A stretch of DNA of 64,000 nt. Source: Mactromeris polynyma (Eukaryota; Mollusca; Bivalvia; Venerida; Mactridae). Positions 45,598 to 56,853 of the stretch are shown here, piece after piece (position 1 is the stretch's first letter; each line of letters starts with the position of its first letter). The stretch is from NCBI GenBank assembly GCA_032209605.1, contig JASFXZ010000009.1, positions 19,393,553 to 19,457,552 of the forward strand. The letters run 5' to 3'. Under the pieces are notes generated by a model. It was given only the letters and a program-made list of their open reading frames with translations, was not told the origin of the DNA and did no database searches. A program made the translations under genes and the position numbers.

Positions 45598-48500
45598 CAA
45601 AACTGCACTCAGAATACCAGTCACTGTACTCAGTATACCAGTCACTGTACTCAGTATACCAGTCACAGTACTCAGTATACCAGTCACTGCACTAAGTATA
45701 CCAGTCACTGCACTAAGTATGCCAGTCACTGTTCTCAGTATACCAGTCACTGCACTAAGTATACCAGTCACTGCACTAAGTATGCCAGTCACTGCACTAA
45801 GTATACCAGTCACTGTACTAAGTATACCAGTCACTGTACTCAGTATACCAGTCACAGTACTCAGTATACCAGTTACTGCACTCAGTATACCAGTCAATGT
45901 ACTCAGTATACCAGTCACTGCACTAAGTATACCAGTCACTGCACTAAGTATGCTAGTCACTGTACTCAGTATACCAGTCACTGTACTCAGTATACCAGTC
46001 ACTGTACTAAGTATACCAGTCACTGCACTCAGTATACCAGTTACTGTAATCAGTATACCAGTCACTGTACTAAGTATACCAGTCACTGCACTCAGTATAC
46101 CAGTCACTGCACTAAGTATACCATTCACTGTACTCAGTATACCAGTCACTGCACTCAGTATACCAGTCACTGTACTCAGTATACCAGTCTCTGCACTAAG
46201 TATACCAGTCACTGTACTAAGTATACCAGTCACTGTACTCAGTATACCAGTCACTGCACTCAGTATACCAGTCACTGTACTCAGTATACCAGTCTTTGTA
46301 CTCAGTATACCAGTTACTGCACTAAGTATACCAGTCTCTGTACTTAGTATACCAGTCACTGTTCTCAGTATACCAGTCACTGCACTAAGTATACCAGTCA
46401 CTGCACTAAGTATGCCAGTCACTGCACTAAGTATACCAGTCACTGTACTAAGTATACCAGTCACTGTACTAAGTATACCAGTCACTGTACTCAGTATACC
46501 AGTCACAGTACTCAGTATACCAGTTACTGCACTCAGTATACCAGTCAATGTACTCAGTATACCAGTCACTGCACTAAGTATACCAGTCACTGCACTAAGT
46601 ATGCCAGTCACTGTACTCAGTATACCAGTCACTGTACTCAGTATACCAGTCACTGTACTAAGTATACCAGTCACTGTACTCAGTATACCAGTCACTGCAC
46701 TCAGTATACCAGTCACTGTACTCAGTATACCAGTCTTTGTACTCAGTATACCAGTTACTGCACTAAGTATACCAGTCTCTGTACTTAGTATACCAGTCAC
46801 TGTTCTCAGTATACCAGTCACTGCACTAAGTATACCAGTCACTGCACTAAGTATGCCAGTCACTGCACTAAGTATACCAGTCACTGTACTAAGTATACCA
46901 GTCACTGTACTCAGTATACCAGTCACAGTACTCAGTATACCAGTTACTGCACTCAGTATACCAGTCAATGTACTCAGTATACCAGTCACTGCACTAAGTA
47001 TACCAGTCACTGCACTAAGTATGCCAGTCACTGTACTCAGTATACCAGTCACTGTACTCAGTATACCAGTCACTGTACTCAGTATACCAGTCACTGTACT
47101 CAGTATACCAGTCACTGCACTCAGTTTACCAGTCACTGCACTAAGTATACCAGTCACTGCACTAAGTATGCCAGTCACTGTACTCAGTATACCAGTCACT
47201 GTACTCAGTATACCAGTCACTGTACTCAGTATACCAGTCACTGTACTAAGTATACCAGTCACTGCACTCAGTATACCAGTTACTGTAATCAGTATACCAG
47301 TCACTGTACTAAGTATACCAGTCACTGCACTCAGTATACCAGTCACTGCACTAAGTATACCATTCACTGTACTCAGTATACCAGTCACTGCACTCAGTAT
47401 ACCAGTCACTGTACTCAGTATACCAGTCTCTGCACTAAGTATACCAGTCACTGTACTAAGTATACCAGTCACTGTACTCAGTATACCAGTCACTGCACTC
47501 AGTATACCAGTCACTGTACTCAGTATACCAGTCTTTGTACTCAGTATACCAGTTACTGCACTAAGTATACCAGTCTCTGTACTTAGTATACCAGTCACTG
47601 TTCTCAGTATACCAGTCACTGCACTAAGTATACCAGTCACTGCACTAAGTATGCCAGTCACTGCACTAAGTATACCAGTCACTGTACTAAGTATACCAGT
47701 CACTGTACTAAGTATACCAGTCACTGTACTCAGTATACCAGTCACAGTACTCAGTATACCAGTTACTGCACTCAGTATACCAGTCAATGTACTCAGTATA
47801 CCAGTCACTGTACTAAGTATACCAGTCACTGTACTCAGTATACCAGTCACTGCACTCAGTATACCAGTCACTGTACTCAGTATACCAGTCTTTGTACTCA
47901 GTATACCAGTTACTGCACTAAGTATACCAGTCTCTGTACTTAGTATACCAGTCACTGTTCTCAGTATACCAGTCACTGCACTAAGTATACCAGTCACTGC
48001 ACTAAGTATGCCAGTCACTGCACTAAGTATACCAGTCACTGTACTAAGTATACCAGTCACTGTACTCAGTATACCAGTCACAGTACTCAGTATACCAGTT
48101 ACTGCACTCAGTATACCAGTCAATGTACTCAGTATACCAGTCACTGCACTAAGTATACCAGTCACTGCACTAAGTATGCCAGTCACTGTACTCAGTATAC
48201 CAGTCACTGTACTCAGTATACCAGTCACTGTACTCAGTATACCAGTCACTGTACTCAGTATACCAGTCACTGCACTCAGTTTACCAGTCACTGCACTCAG
48301 TATACCAGTCACTGCACTAAGTATACCAGTCACTGTACGCAGTATGTCAGTCACTGCACTAAGTATACCAGTCACTGTACTCAGTATGTCAGTCACTGCA
48401 CTAAGTATACCAGTCACTGTACTCAGTATACCAGTCACTGTACTCAGTATACCAGTCACTGTACTCAGTATACCAGTCACTGTACTCAGTATACCAGTCA

Positions 48501-48660
48501 CTGTACTCATTATGCCAGTCACTGTACTCAGTATACCAGTCACTGCACTAAGTATACCAGTCACTGTACTCAGTATACCAGTCACTGTACTAAGTATGTT
48601 AGTCACTGCACTCAGTATACCTGTCACTACACTCAGTACCAGTCATTGTATTCAGTGTTG
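45598..48660 (+). repeat. 21-bp satellite array, about 146 units, with higher-order repeats
   Basis: The consensus unit reads 'accagtcactg' then 'tactcagtat', with variants CA/TA at position 12 and 'ctaag' for 'ctcag'. The unit length is 21, a multiple of three, and lacks stops in several frames. That is why open frames of 1036 (+) and 1013 (-) codons cross it, with the heptads VLSIPVT and TGILSTV. Rare variants recur at exact multiples of 21: 'agtctttgt' at 46291, 46732, 47530 and 47887 (21, 38 and 17 units apart), and 'ccattcactg' at 46121 and 47360 (59 units). The array therefore grew by copying long multi-unit blocks. I treat it as non-coding: there is no signal peptide, the common variants change amino acids (Val/Ala), and nothing unique flanks the frame. 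Confidence 0.97.
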
Positions 48661-48764
48661 TGTTCATTTTGTTATACAAAAGTCATGACTACTGTAATGA
48701 CAATATCATTTGCAAAATTTCTTAAAGCTCACTTTAACAGGAGACTTGTGAGATATAGTCAGTA

Positions 48765-48850
48765 ATGCTCCTGGCAAGAACATGTAATCAACGGAGATAA
48801 TTCCAAAAGTAACAGAGTTATCGTTCTTGTATATTTCAATTTAACACAAT
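48765..48850 (+). repeat. Single R6 repeat fragment
   Basis: 'caagaacatgtaatcaacgg', 'agataattccaaaagtaaca' and 'gttcttgtat' match units at 33862-33930. Confidence 0.65.
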
Positions 48851-49284
48851 AAGGGAATGTGTGAAATTAAATTCTACAGTTTTTTATGTGCATATGTTAC
48901 AACCTCAAATAACTGATCACACGTGACTACTAACTCACTGCCTCAGACAGTTGAGATTATCGAAATACCTTGCGCAAAACATACTTCCACCTGCTACTCT
49001 GACACACTAACAAAATACATGATGGCGTATGGTAAACAAAGCTATTTGTTAAGCCTTAACAATAATATGTACAAGGATCAGGCTGTAGATAGAACAATAA
49101 CATAAAGAGGCTGAAACATACTGATTTACACAATGCAAGTGGATATATGGTGCACGACACCACCTCCTGTATGTTTCACTTTGAAGCTATTGTTATTGTG
49201 CCGGTTATACCGACAATTATGGTGACTTCAATACCATGTCCTTGTCGCCTCAGTCGATCAAGCAAAACACTATAATGCACTATA
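48851..49284. other. Unannotated sequence beyond the DIRS-like 3' end
   Basis: I looked for the terminal repeats of a DIRS-like element here and found none. Confidence 0.5.
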
Positions 49285-50218
49285 TTACACACAGGGTGGG
49301 GTCTTGCTGCCCCAGACAGTCAAGGTTGCCCTGCTTTTGGATTTGAACACAGATGACTGCTGTATTTTTGCAGCTACAGGACCAGTGGATAATTGTGGAC
49401 GTATGTATCTGGTATATGCTTGAGAATACCACCTACCTAATTTTTGAATTTGGGCATTGGAAAATTGTAAATCATGTGCTAAAGTGGCACCTCCAATTCG
49501 AAAAGAATGGGCTGTGTAGAGAGATGGATCTAACTGGCAGTATTCTACACACAATTTCAATATCTTACGAAAATAATGAGACGTAACTGAACGGCCACAC
49601 CTGAACGTGAACAAAGGACCTTTATTATTTGGAGTTGACTTCAAATATTTATATAATGGACAATTTTGGGTTTCGACCGATGCAATACTATACTAGCCGT
49701 CTGACCCTGAGAATGTTTGAAATGAGTAAACTTCAATGTAGCACTCATCAACTTGGGCCCATTGAATGTGAAACACACATTTTCCCGTACTATGAAATTA
49801 CATGTGCCAGTACTTGTGGTGCACATTTCACCCACACAGAGCAATGCATAAAATGCTACCAGGAACATGGTCTTAAACATAAACTGGTTGTGTAAAGTGT
49901 AAAACCAGCTCTTTTGTCCGACGTCATAGTTTTGCGCAGACCGTACAAAAGCTTTTTTATAATGAACGATTGTGTTGGGTTTGGAAACCTGTTGATACGA
50001 TGCAAGTATGACAATGCTGAAACCATGGAAGTGATCGATGATGGCTTTAGACCATTGTCATGGCAGACTGCTATGAACTGTGCCAATTTATGGACAGGAA
50101 TGGGTAGCCAGGTATGTGTTTGATAGTAGGTGCAATGGAATTGCGAATATTGCTTAAAGGCATTGCGATAACTGTTCCTGGTTGATGGTGCCAATGACTG
50201 GTGGAGGATACGGGACAC
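49285..50218 (-). pseudogene. DIRS-like tyrosine recombinase, frameshifted
   Basis: This is the integrase-equivalent of DIRS/Ngaro retrotransposons. Three frames follow one another on the minus strand. 50218 to about 49900 holds the N-terminal helical domain (SLAPSTRNSYRNAFKQY, ITSMVSALSYLHR). 49880 to about 49675 holds the first part of the catalytic domain (FLVAFYALLCVGEM). 49674-49285 holds KYLKSTPNNKGPLFTF, HSFRIGGATLA and LGRWYSQAYTRYIRP. The HxxR pair and the terminal Tyr are present, but the first catalytic Arg, expected in the 'LRVGE' motif, is Cys, a change explained by CpG to TpG. The second frame change lies in an AAAA run near 49670. It is certainly non-functional. The gene follows the RNase H frame, the usual order for this class. 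Confidence 0.85.
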
Positions 50219-50226
50219 AGACTGGT

Positions 50227-51012
50227 TTAGTGTAGAAATAGAAGCTCGTCTGGTATTTGGGTAGGCTGACTGTCCATGTGGGGTGCCAACTGATGGAACT
50301 GTCTGATCTGTAAACGTGAAAGGAGATCTGGTAACACATTATTTATTCCAAGGACATGTTGAGCATGAATCAAAACATTATGCTGCATGCAGGTAATAAA
50401 TAACCGTCTAACCAATTTCATGACTGCAGGGTCTTTACACGACTGTTTGTTGATGATATATACTACAGCATAATTGTCCGAGTGTGACACCATACACTTC
50501 TTATGTAACATGGGTCTCCATAACTCTAAAGCTACTGTAATAGGAAACAATTCCTTGAATGTAATGTTAAATGATTTAAGGTGAGATGGGCAAACCCCAT
50601 TGAACCATTTAGTACCAAATATTGCGCCGAAACCCAAAGAACCTGATGCATCTGTTTGTAGAGGTAATGTTTGAGATGTGACCCAACGTTGACTAAGTAA
50701 CAGGGTTTTACCATTGAAATGTTGAACAAATAAATTCCAGGCTTTCAGATCTCGCCTACTTTCTGCTGTCAAAGTGATACGATGGTGAGGTTTCTTAACT
50801 TTGATCGTTAAATCTATTAACCTACGTAAGAAACATCTGCCGGGGACGACTACTGAACAACAAAAAATCAAAAGCCCTATTAAGGATTGCAATTCTTTAA
50901 GCTTAATGTTCCGTCGGCCAGCATGATGTTGCACCAGAGATTTGAGCTTACTAAGTTTGTCTTCTAAAAAACCAACGTATGCATGTGAAGAAATAAAGAA
51001 ATTCATTGCCAA
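50227..51012 (-). pseudogene. DIRS-like reverse transcriptase connection and RNase H, 5'-truncated
   Basis: The open frame of 261 codons begins inside the polyprotein. Residues 15-70 (EDKLSKLKSL, LKELQSLIGLL, VVVPGRCFLRRLIDL) are the connection region after the polymerase palm. Residues 115-235 are RNase H, with TDASGSLGFGA (Asp 121), KELFPITVALELW (Glu 154), SDNYAVVYIINKQ (Asp 179) and LPDLLSR (Asp 229), all four catalytic acids kept. The polymerase YxDD region and any gag or methyltransferase gene are absent upstream of about 50975, where recognisable sequence stops. The frame itself is unbroken. DIRS or Ngaro placement rests on the adjoining tyrosine recombinase. Confidence 0.88.
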
Positions 51013-51321
51013 TTAGTTATACTAAACAAACAGTGTACAATACTTCCAAAGAAAAGAAAATTTGCCATTTTGGTATTCGAACCGATGCTGACAGCGTCGA
51101 TAAGATTGATACACTAATGCGAAAATACTGCACTTATGAAATTGCCTGATTAGAAAAGCGCACATTATCGTATATATGAAAAGTGGGAATTATTAGCACC
51201 AGTAAGGTAGAGGTCGACGATCGGACTTGAGTCGTACGTTTTAGTGCCATCAACCTCTCGTCCATTTATTGAAGTCACCACCTGCTTGAGGAAATAAGAG
51301 ACAGTGATTGTTTGTATACCA
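51013..51321. other. Unannotated sequence with a B-box-like word
   Basis: The minus strand has 'ggttcgaatacc' at about 51073-51084, a good B-box, preceded by 'gcattagtgtatcaatc', a poor A-box. It may be a SINE remnant. Confidence 0.35.
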
Positions 51322-51420
51322 GCCTTGCCGTTCGGTTAAGACAAACACTGGCTCGAGTTACGAAACTGTGCACGCATTTTGCTACTGAACGCACTGTTTG
51401 CCAAAAAGTGCGCGCCAGGA
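51322..51420 (+). repeat. Repeat R5, degenerate fragment
   Basis: 'cagccttgccgttcggt', 'gttacgaaactg', 'gcacgcattttgcta' and 'ctgaacgca' align with 42458-42545. Confidence 0.55.
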
Positions 51421-54271
51421 CCACTAACTCCCCGTTTACAATCGATGTACTGTTTAAATTGGCACTGAATTATAAATATCTCATCATATCAGTCTAGATG
51501 TATTAGCATAAGTAACATGAACAGGTCGCGGACTAAACATTCTATTCAGGAATACTTTATAACTGACATCACGAAATACTTTCTTTTTTGCTTGCTTGGA
51601 ACAGATTTGCGACTTTATCAGTTCATTGTTTACGAAATACAACAGTGAACATTTGGCTTTATTGCATAGATGATATGATACAATATAAAACACTGCTATC
51701 TGAAAATGCATTGTATCTGGACATTGTCACGTATTTGCATGATAATAAAATTAGTGTTCAATCTTCAGAAAAATCGAAGAAATTAACTGTGCTTCAAAGA
51801 TATTTTGCGCACAATCGTTAAATGAAAAATGACCGAAATAGCATCGACAGTGTACTCAATATAAATTGTTTATACACAGAGTTATATAGAGTAGAAAAGC
51901 ATGTCAACGAAGACCCTTTGCGGTTTTTACATAACCCTTTTTACATTTCGAGATGCAAGCAATTGATTGAAGAATAATCGAACATTCCTCAAATTTGTTT
52001 TTTATGTTTCCGTTACATTTTTGTTGTACTGGGGTTTAACTGCGGTCATGTAGTGAATATCTTGCTACTAAAGTGTTGAAAGGCCCACCGAACTTTCGTA
52101 AGCAAACTGCATGGCGTCTTCACTTTCAACCATGACCGAGGCTCTATTAAAGTTCATGGCATAAATAACTGATCAGACTGACCCGAAAACATGCAGCGAC
52201 CCTTACCACTCGATCATGAAGGCCCCTTTACATCCGTTAATGTCTGCATAATAATATTTCATTTTCTTTCTCCCTATACAAGGTAGCGTTATAAGTGCGA
52301 ACAAGAAGTAGTGACAGTGCGATGGAGTTAGTTCTGTATTAATCCCACATTGAAAGGCTCCAGTATGAGCATTGTAGCAATGTGTTCTGGTAATTGCTTC
52401 CACATACTAGTTGCCGTTAGATTTGTCTGTAAAATACCAATGTGGCACTATCCAATATTATGTTTTATTCTTAACGCTATAAAATACTGTCGTTTCTGCG
52501 AGACTCAATTTGGGCTTGGGATATAGCGCCGGACTTCTACCTCGGGGAGTACACTTCCAAGGAACCCACAATCTATCTATCGAATGAACGTATTTTTTAA
52601 TACCCTATGCAGCTGTCATCGATGCGAAATGTACGTCTAAAATGAAACGCACCTAAATAGAAAATCTTTCAGTTTAAACATTTGTCTATTACATTTAAAT
52701 GTTTTTAAAAAATAAATAAACAAGGCTTATATTACTAAGGGAATTCTCTTAGGTGTGACGTTGTCGTGAAAACACCACATTATTTATGAAATATAACAAT
52801 TTTGAGTGCTGTCTGACTTCTAACAGTGCTTTATAAACCTAATAAACACTGTCTGTGAATCATTCAAAACGAGTATCTTAAATAATTCAACAGATAGACT
52901 TTACATAGGCCCAGAGCGATCTGCCAAAGAGAGATGGTACCGTTAGGCGGAAGTTAATACTTCTTCACATTGATAAATATTCCCGACCGTCAGATATGAA
53001 GCATACACGACAATATAATATATTATAATGACAGAAATGAATGTTCCAATAAGTCGTATACAATTAATGTACTATACCATTGATATAAACTGACACGAGA
53101 TTATCTAGATTTAAAGATATGCGGATATGCAGCATTGACCGAAAAGTACCAAAATACCGGTTACTTAATTGACATCTCGTGAGAACGTATCTACAGACGG
53201 AATAGATTACAAATCTCATAAATACTCAGTTATTTATTGGCAATGCCCTTAAATAAGTTGACAAGCGAAGCTGCAACTTGCCTGACAATATTTCTGTTCG
53301 CTAATGATTCCATTTGATCGCAAATGTCAACATGACATTAATTTTCTGTCCAACGTAATCACTTTTTTGTTGGTTCTTTGGTGCAGTTTTAGATGTCAAG
53401 TAAACAGGAGAGTTATTAGCTGTTACTTTCAACTGTAAACAATCCAATTACTAGTATAGTAACGTGTCATATATCATACATTGTTTGTCGCTTTGACGCA
53501 CACATGTTTGTGTCTTCCAAATAAAGTAATGATCTAACATGAAGCAAATTGATTTGGTGATCGTATACTACCATCGAAGTTAAGGATAACATTTGGTTGT
53601 ATGTACTATGTTATATGCTTACCTTGCAATATAAAGAAATTTAATCGTAATGTACACACCATTTGTAGTATAACACATTTACTGATTGCCCATTTATCAA
53701 CATCCAAACCTGTCTCACGTGATAATACTTATCTTTTGTCTTACACAGAATTTATTCTGTAGCAGATGGTAAATATACTCTGGTACTTGAAAGTCACTGT
53801 TTCTGAGAAATCTTAATCCGAAAACAACAGTTGTTATTTGTCCGACATTTTGTAGCAACAAAAAGTGGATATATATATTTGCGAAACATGTCTACTCTGT
53901 CGCGGTCTAGTGTTCAGGTTAGTGTCTGCCTGGTTACGGCCTTTTGTTGCCAGCTGTCATGACTTGTCCTGTGATCTTTTCCATCCATTAATTGCCCCCT
54001 TCACTGTTTGTCCTCTTTAATTCTCCTAGTTGTTCCGTTTGGTCTGCCAGGCCATTTCTCGCGCCTCTGTGAACCATTTAACATCCTCAAATGCCTTATG
54101 TTTTATGGAGTGTTGTTTTCCCGGAGGTCTGTGTGGGGAGGCACTGTCTTATGCACGTGGTGTTCCCTGTAGCAACTTATTCTCTCACTTTTGCAATTAA
54201 TACGACGAATAACGTACGGTACGTTATGTAAAAAGCAAACATTGATATAATTAATAGTATTCCCATACAGA
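51421..54271. other. Unannotated sequence
   Basis: No gene, RNA or repeat is supported. The stretch 53900-54200 is less AT-rich than its surroundings but shows no open frame or motif. Confidence 0.5.
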
Positions 54272-55715
54272 TTTTTCGGATAAATGGCCAGGTTATGTAA
54301 GGGCTGTTTGGCTAGGATAAAAGGCCAGGCTCTGTAAGGGCTGTTTGGCTATGATAAAAGGCCAGGCTCTGTATGGGCTGTTTGGCTAGGATAAAAGGCC
54401 AGGCTCTGTAAGGGATGTTTGGCAAGGATAAAAGGCCAGGCTCTGTAAGGGCTGTTTGGCTAGGATAAAAGGCCAGGCTCTGTAAGGGATGTTTAGCAAG
54501 GATAAAAGGCCAGCCTCTGTAAGGGCTGTTTGGCTATGATAAAATGCCAGGCTCTGTAAGGGCTGTTTGGCCATGATAAAAGGCCATGCTCTGTAAGGGC
54601 TGTTTGGCTATGATAAAAGGCCAGGCTCTGTAAGGGATGTTTGGCAAGGATAAAAGCCAGGCTTTGTAGATGCTGTTTGGCAAGGATAAATGGCCAGGCT
54701 CTGTAAGGGCTGTTTGGCTATGATAAAAGGCCAGGCTCTGTAAGGGCTGTTTGGCTATGATAAAAGTCCAGGCTCTGTAAGGACTGTTTGGCTATGATAA
54801 AAGGCCAGGCTCTGTAAGGGCTGTTTGGCTATGATAAAAGGCCAGGCTCTGTAAGGGATGTTTGGCAAGGATAAAAGCCAGGCTTTGTTGATGCTGTTTG
54901 GCAAGGATAAAAGGCCAGGCTCTGTAAGGGCTGTTTGGCTATGATAAAAGGCCAGGCTCTGTAAGGGCTATTTGGCTATGATAAAAGGCCAGGCTCTGTA
55001 AGGGCTGTTTGGCAAGGATAAAAGCCAGGCTTTGTAGATGCTGTTTGGCAAGGATAAAAGGCCAGGCTCTGTAAGGGTTATGTAGCGGTAGTTTGGCTGG
55101 GATAAATGGTCAGGTTATGAAGCGGTCGTTTGGCTAGGATAAATGACCAGGTTAAGTAGCGGTTGTTTGGCTAGGATAAATGGCCAGGTTATGTAACGGT
55201 CGTTTGGCTAGGATAAATGGCCAGACTATGTGAGGATTGCTGACTAAGATAAATGACTAGGCCATGTGAGGACTGTTTGGCACGGAAAACTGACAAGGCC
55301 ATGTGAGGACTGTTTGGCACGGAAAACTGACAAGGCCATGTGAGGACTGTTTGGCTAGGATAAATGAGGACTGTTTGGCTAGGATAAATGACTAGGCCAC
55401 GTGAGGACTGTTTGGCTAGGATAAATGACTAGGTCATGTGAGGTTTGTTTGGCTCGGATAAATGACTAGGCCATGTGAGGACTGTTTGGTTAGGATAAAT
55501 GACTAGGCCATGTGAGGACTGTTTGGCTAGGATAAATGACTAGGCCATGTGAGGACTGTTTGGCTCGGATAAATGACTAGGTCGTGTAAGAACTATTTCG
55601 CTCGGATAAATGACTAGGTCATGTAAGAACTATTTCGCTCGGATAAATGACTAGGTCATGTAAGAACTATTTCGCTCGGATGAATGAATAGGCTCTGTAA
55701 GAGCTGTTTGGCTCG
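54272..55715 (+). repeat. 37-bp minisatellite, about 39 units in ordered subfamilies
   Basis: The unit reads 'ggctatgataaaaggccagg' then 'ctctgtaagggctgttt', 37 bp. Going right, the subfamilies are: 'ctctgtaagg' (54272-55070, with 36-bp 'ggctttgtagatg' variants), 'ttatgtagcggt' (about 55075-55225), 'ccatgtgaggact' (about 55225-55570) and 'gtcatgtaagaactatttcg' (about 55575-55700). The minus-strand ORF at 54386-54574 is made of this repeat and is not a gene. Confidence 0.95.
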
Positions 55716-55836
55716 ATGTCCGATTTTGATTGAAGGGAATCCGCCAGAATGTTTTTATGTTTTCAAATATAATGTCTTTTTCTGTGTATTATTATTTTTT
55801 GCACAGAAATGTTTACTAAAAACCAGTACACTATAA

Positions 55837-56853
55837 TACGGAGCCCCTAAAGTCACATTCCATACTATTATTTTCGAGCTACAATTTTAGTTTTATCTCG
55901 TAATAACGAAATATCATTTCGTTCAAACGTACCATTATTTCGTATTAACGAATTAGTTTGTCGTCTGGTTGACTAGCTTTGTCATGCGATGTTTGGTCCA
56001 AATCCATATATCTGAGCGAAAATGAGCTTTTGCAGTTTACTATGACTTCTGTTGAATTACCAGAAATGGTCAATTTACAGAAAAGACCATTTATTACGGA
56101 AAATTCATGGATTTTAGTAACATCACCATAACAACAAAATGCAGAATAGTTCAGTCTTTATTCTCATTTATTGATAGAGAATTTAGTAAGGTAAAGGGTC
56201 ATCTCTGCCCACTTACAGTCTCGGCCCGGTCCGACTCGGCCCACTTACAGTCTCGGCTCGGTCCGACTAGGCCCGGTCCGACTCGGCCCACTTTTGAAGT
56301 GCAATGAATAGGCAAAGTTGTTCACATTATCGATGCGATATATATGAACTTTCCAAGTGTTGATTTTTGATACATTACTGAATATTCTCAGTGCATTGAA
56401 GATTTTAGGTACAGTGGAAATTTCCCCGTGAAATGTATATTGGTATCTGTTATAATAAAGTAGACCATACGAAAAAGTTTAATATTTATTTCATAAGTTT
56501 CACGGATACATCGCGAGAAATTCTCACAAATCACAAAATTCCGTAAACACTCACAGTAATATTACACAAGTAGAATAAATGTAACAAATAATAAGCACAT
56601 ACACAGACAATAAATCACAATAGCACAGTATAATTATTATTACAATAAAATATTTCTGTCAAGACACTAATAAGAAACCATGTTTTCACCGGTTTAAATG
56701 AAAGGGAATGCATTAATAGCTGGAGTCATGTGATGCGTCTGATTCACGAGATATTATTTCGTATTTACGAATTAATAATTCGTTTTTACGAAGTAATAGT
56801 ACGTTTTTACGAAATTAAAAAAGAATATGGAATGTCACGTTAGGGGCTCCGTA
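55837..56853. mobile_element. 1017-bp non-autonomous TIR element
   Basis: The left end TACGGAGCCCCTAAAGTCAC and the right end GTGACGTTAGGGGCTCCGTA-type complement form 28-bp inverted repeats with two mismatches, reaching inwards to 'attccata'. Many 'ttcgtaataacgaa', 'cgtatttacgaa' words lie inside both ends. The flanks 'ctataa' and 'ctttaa' may be a target duplication with one change. No transposase is present; the 66-codon ORF at 56107 is not conserved in any way I recognise. Confidence 0.8.
56207..56294 (+). repeat. GC-rich short tandem repeat inside the TIR element
   Basis: 'cccacttacagtctcgg' occurs at 56207 and again 32 bp later. It is followed by 'ccggtccgact' words, three in all, in an otherwise AT-rich element. 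Confidence 0.85.

Noticed and set aside
45598..48660. CRISPR array
   Set aside because: The arrays here (21, 37, 42, 50 and 67 bp) have no unique spacers and lie in animal-type DNA with introns and SINEs.
45578..48688. 1036-codon + frame and 1013-codon - frame as protein genes
   Set aside because: Both are produced by a stop-free 21-bp tandem unit. They lack a signal peptide or unique termini, and unit variants freely change amino acids.
54386..54574. Minus-strand 62-codon repetitive peptide
   Set aside because: It lies wholly inside the 37-bp minisatellite, and 37 is not a multiple of three, so the frame cannot persist.
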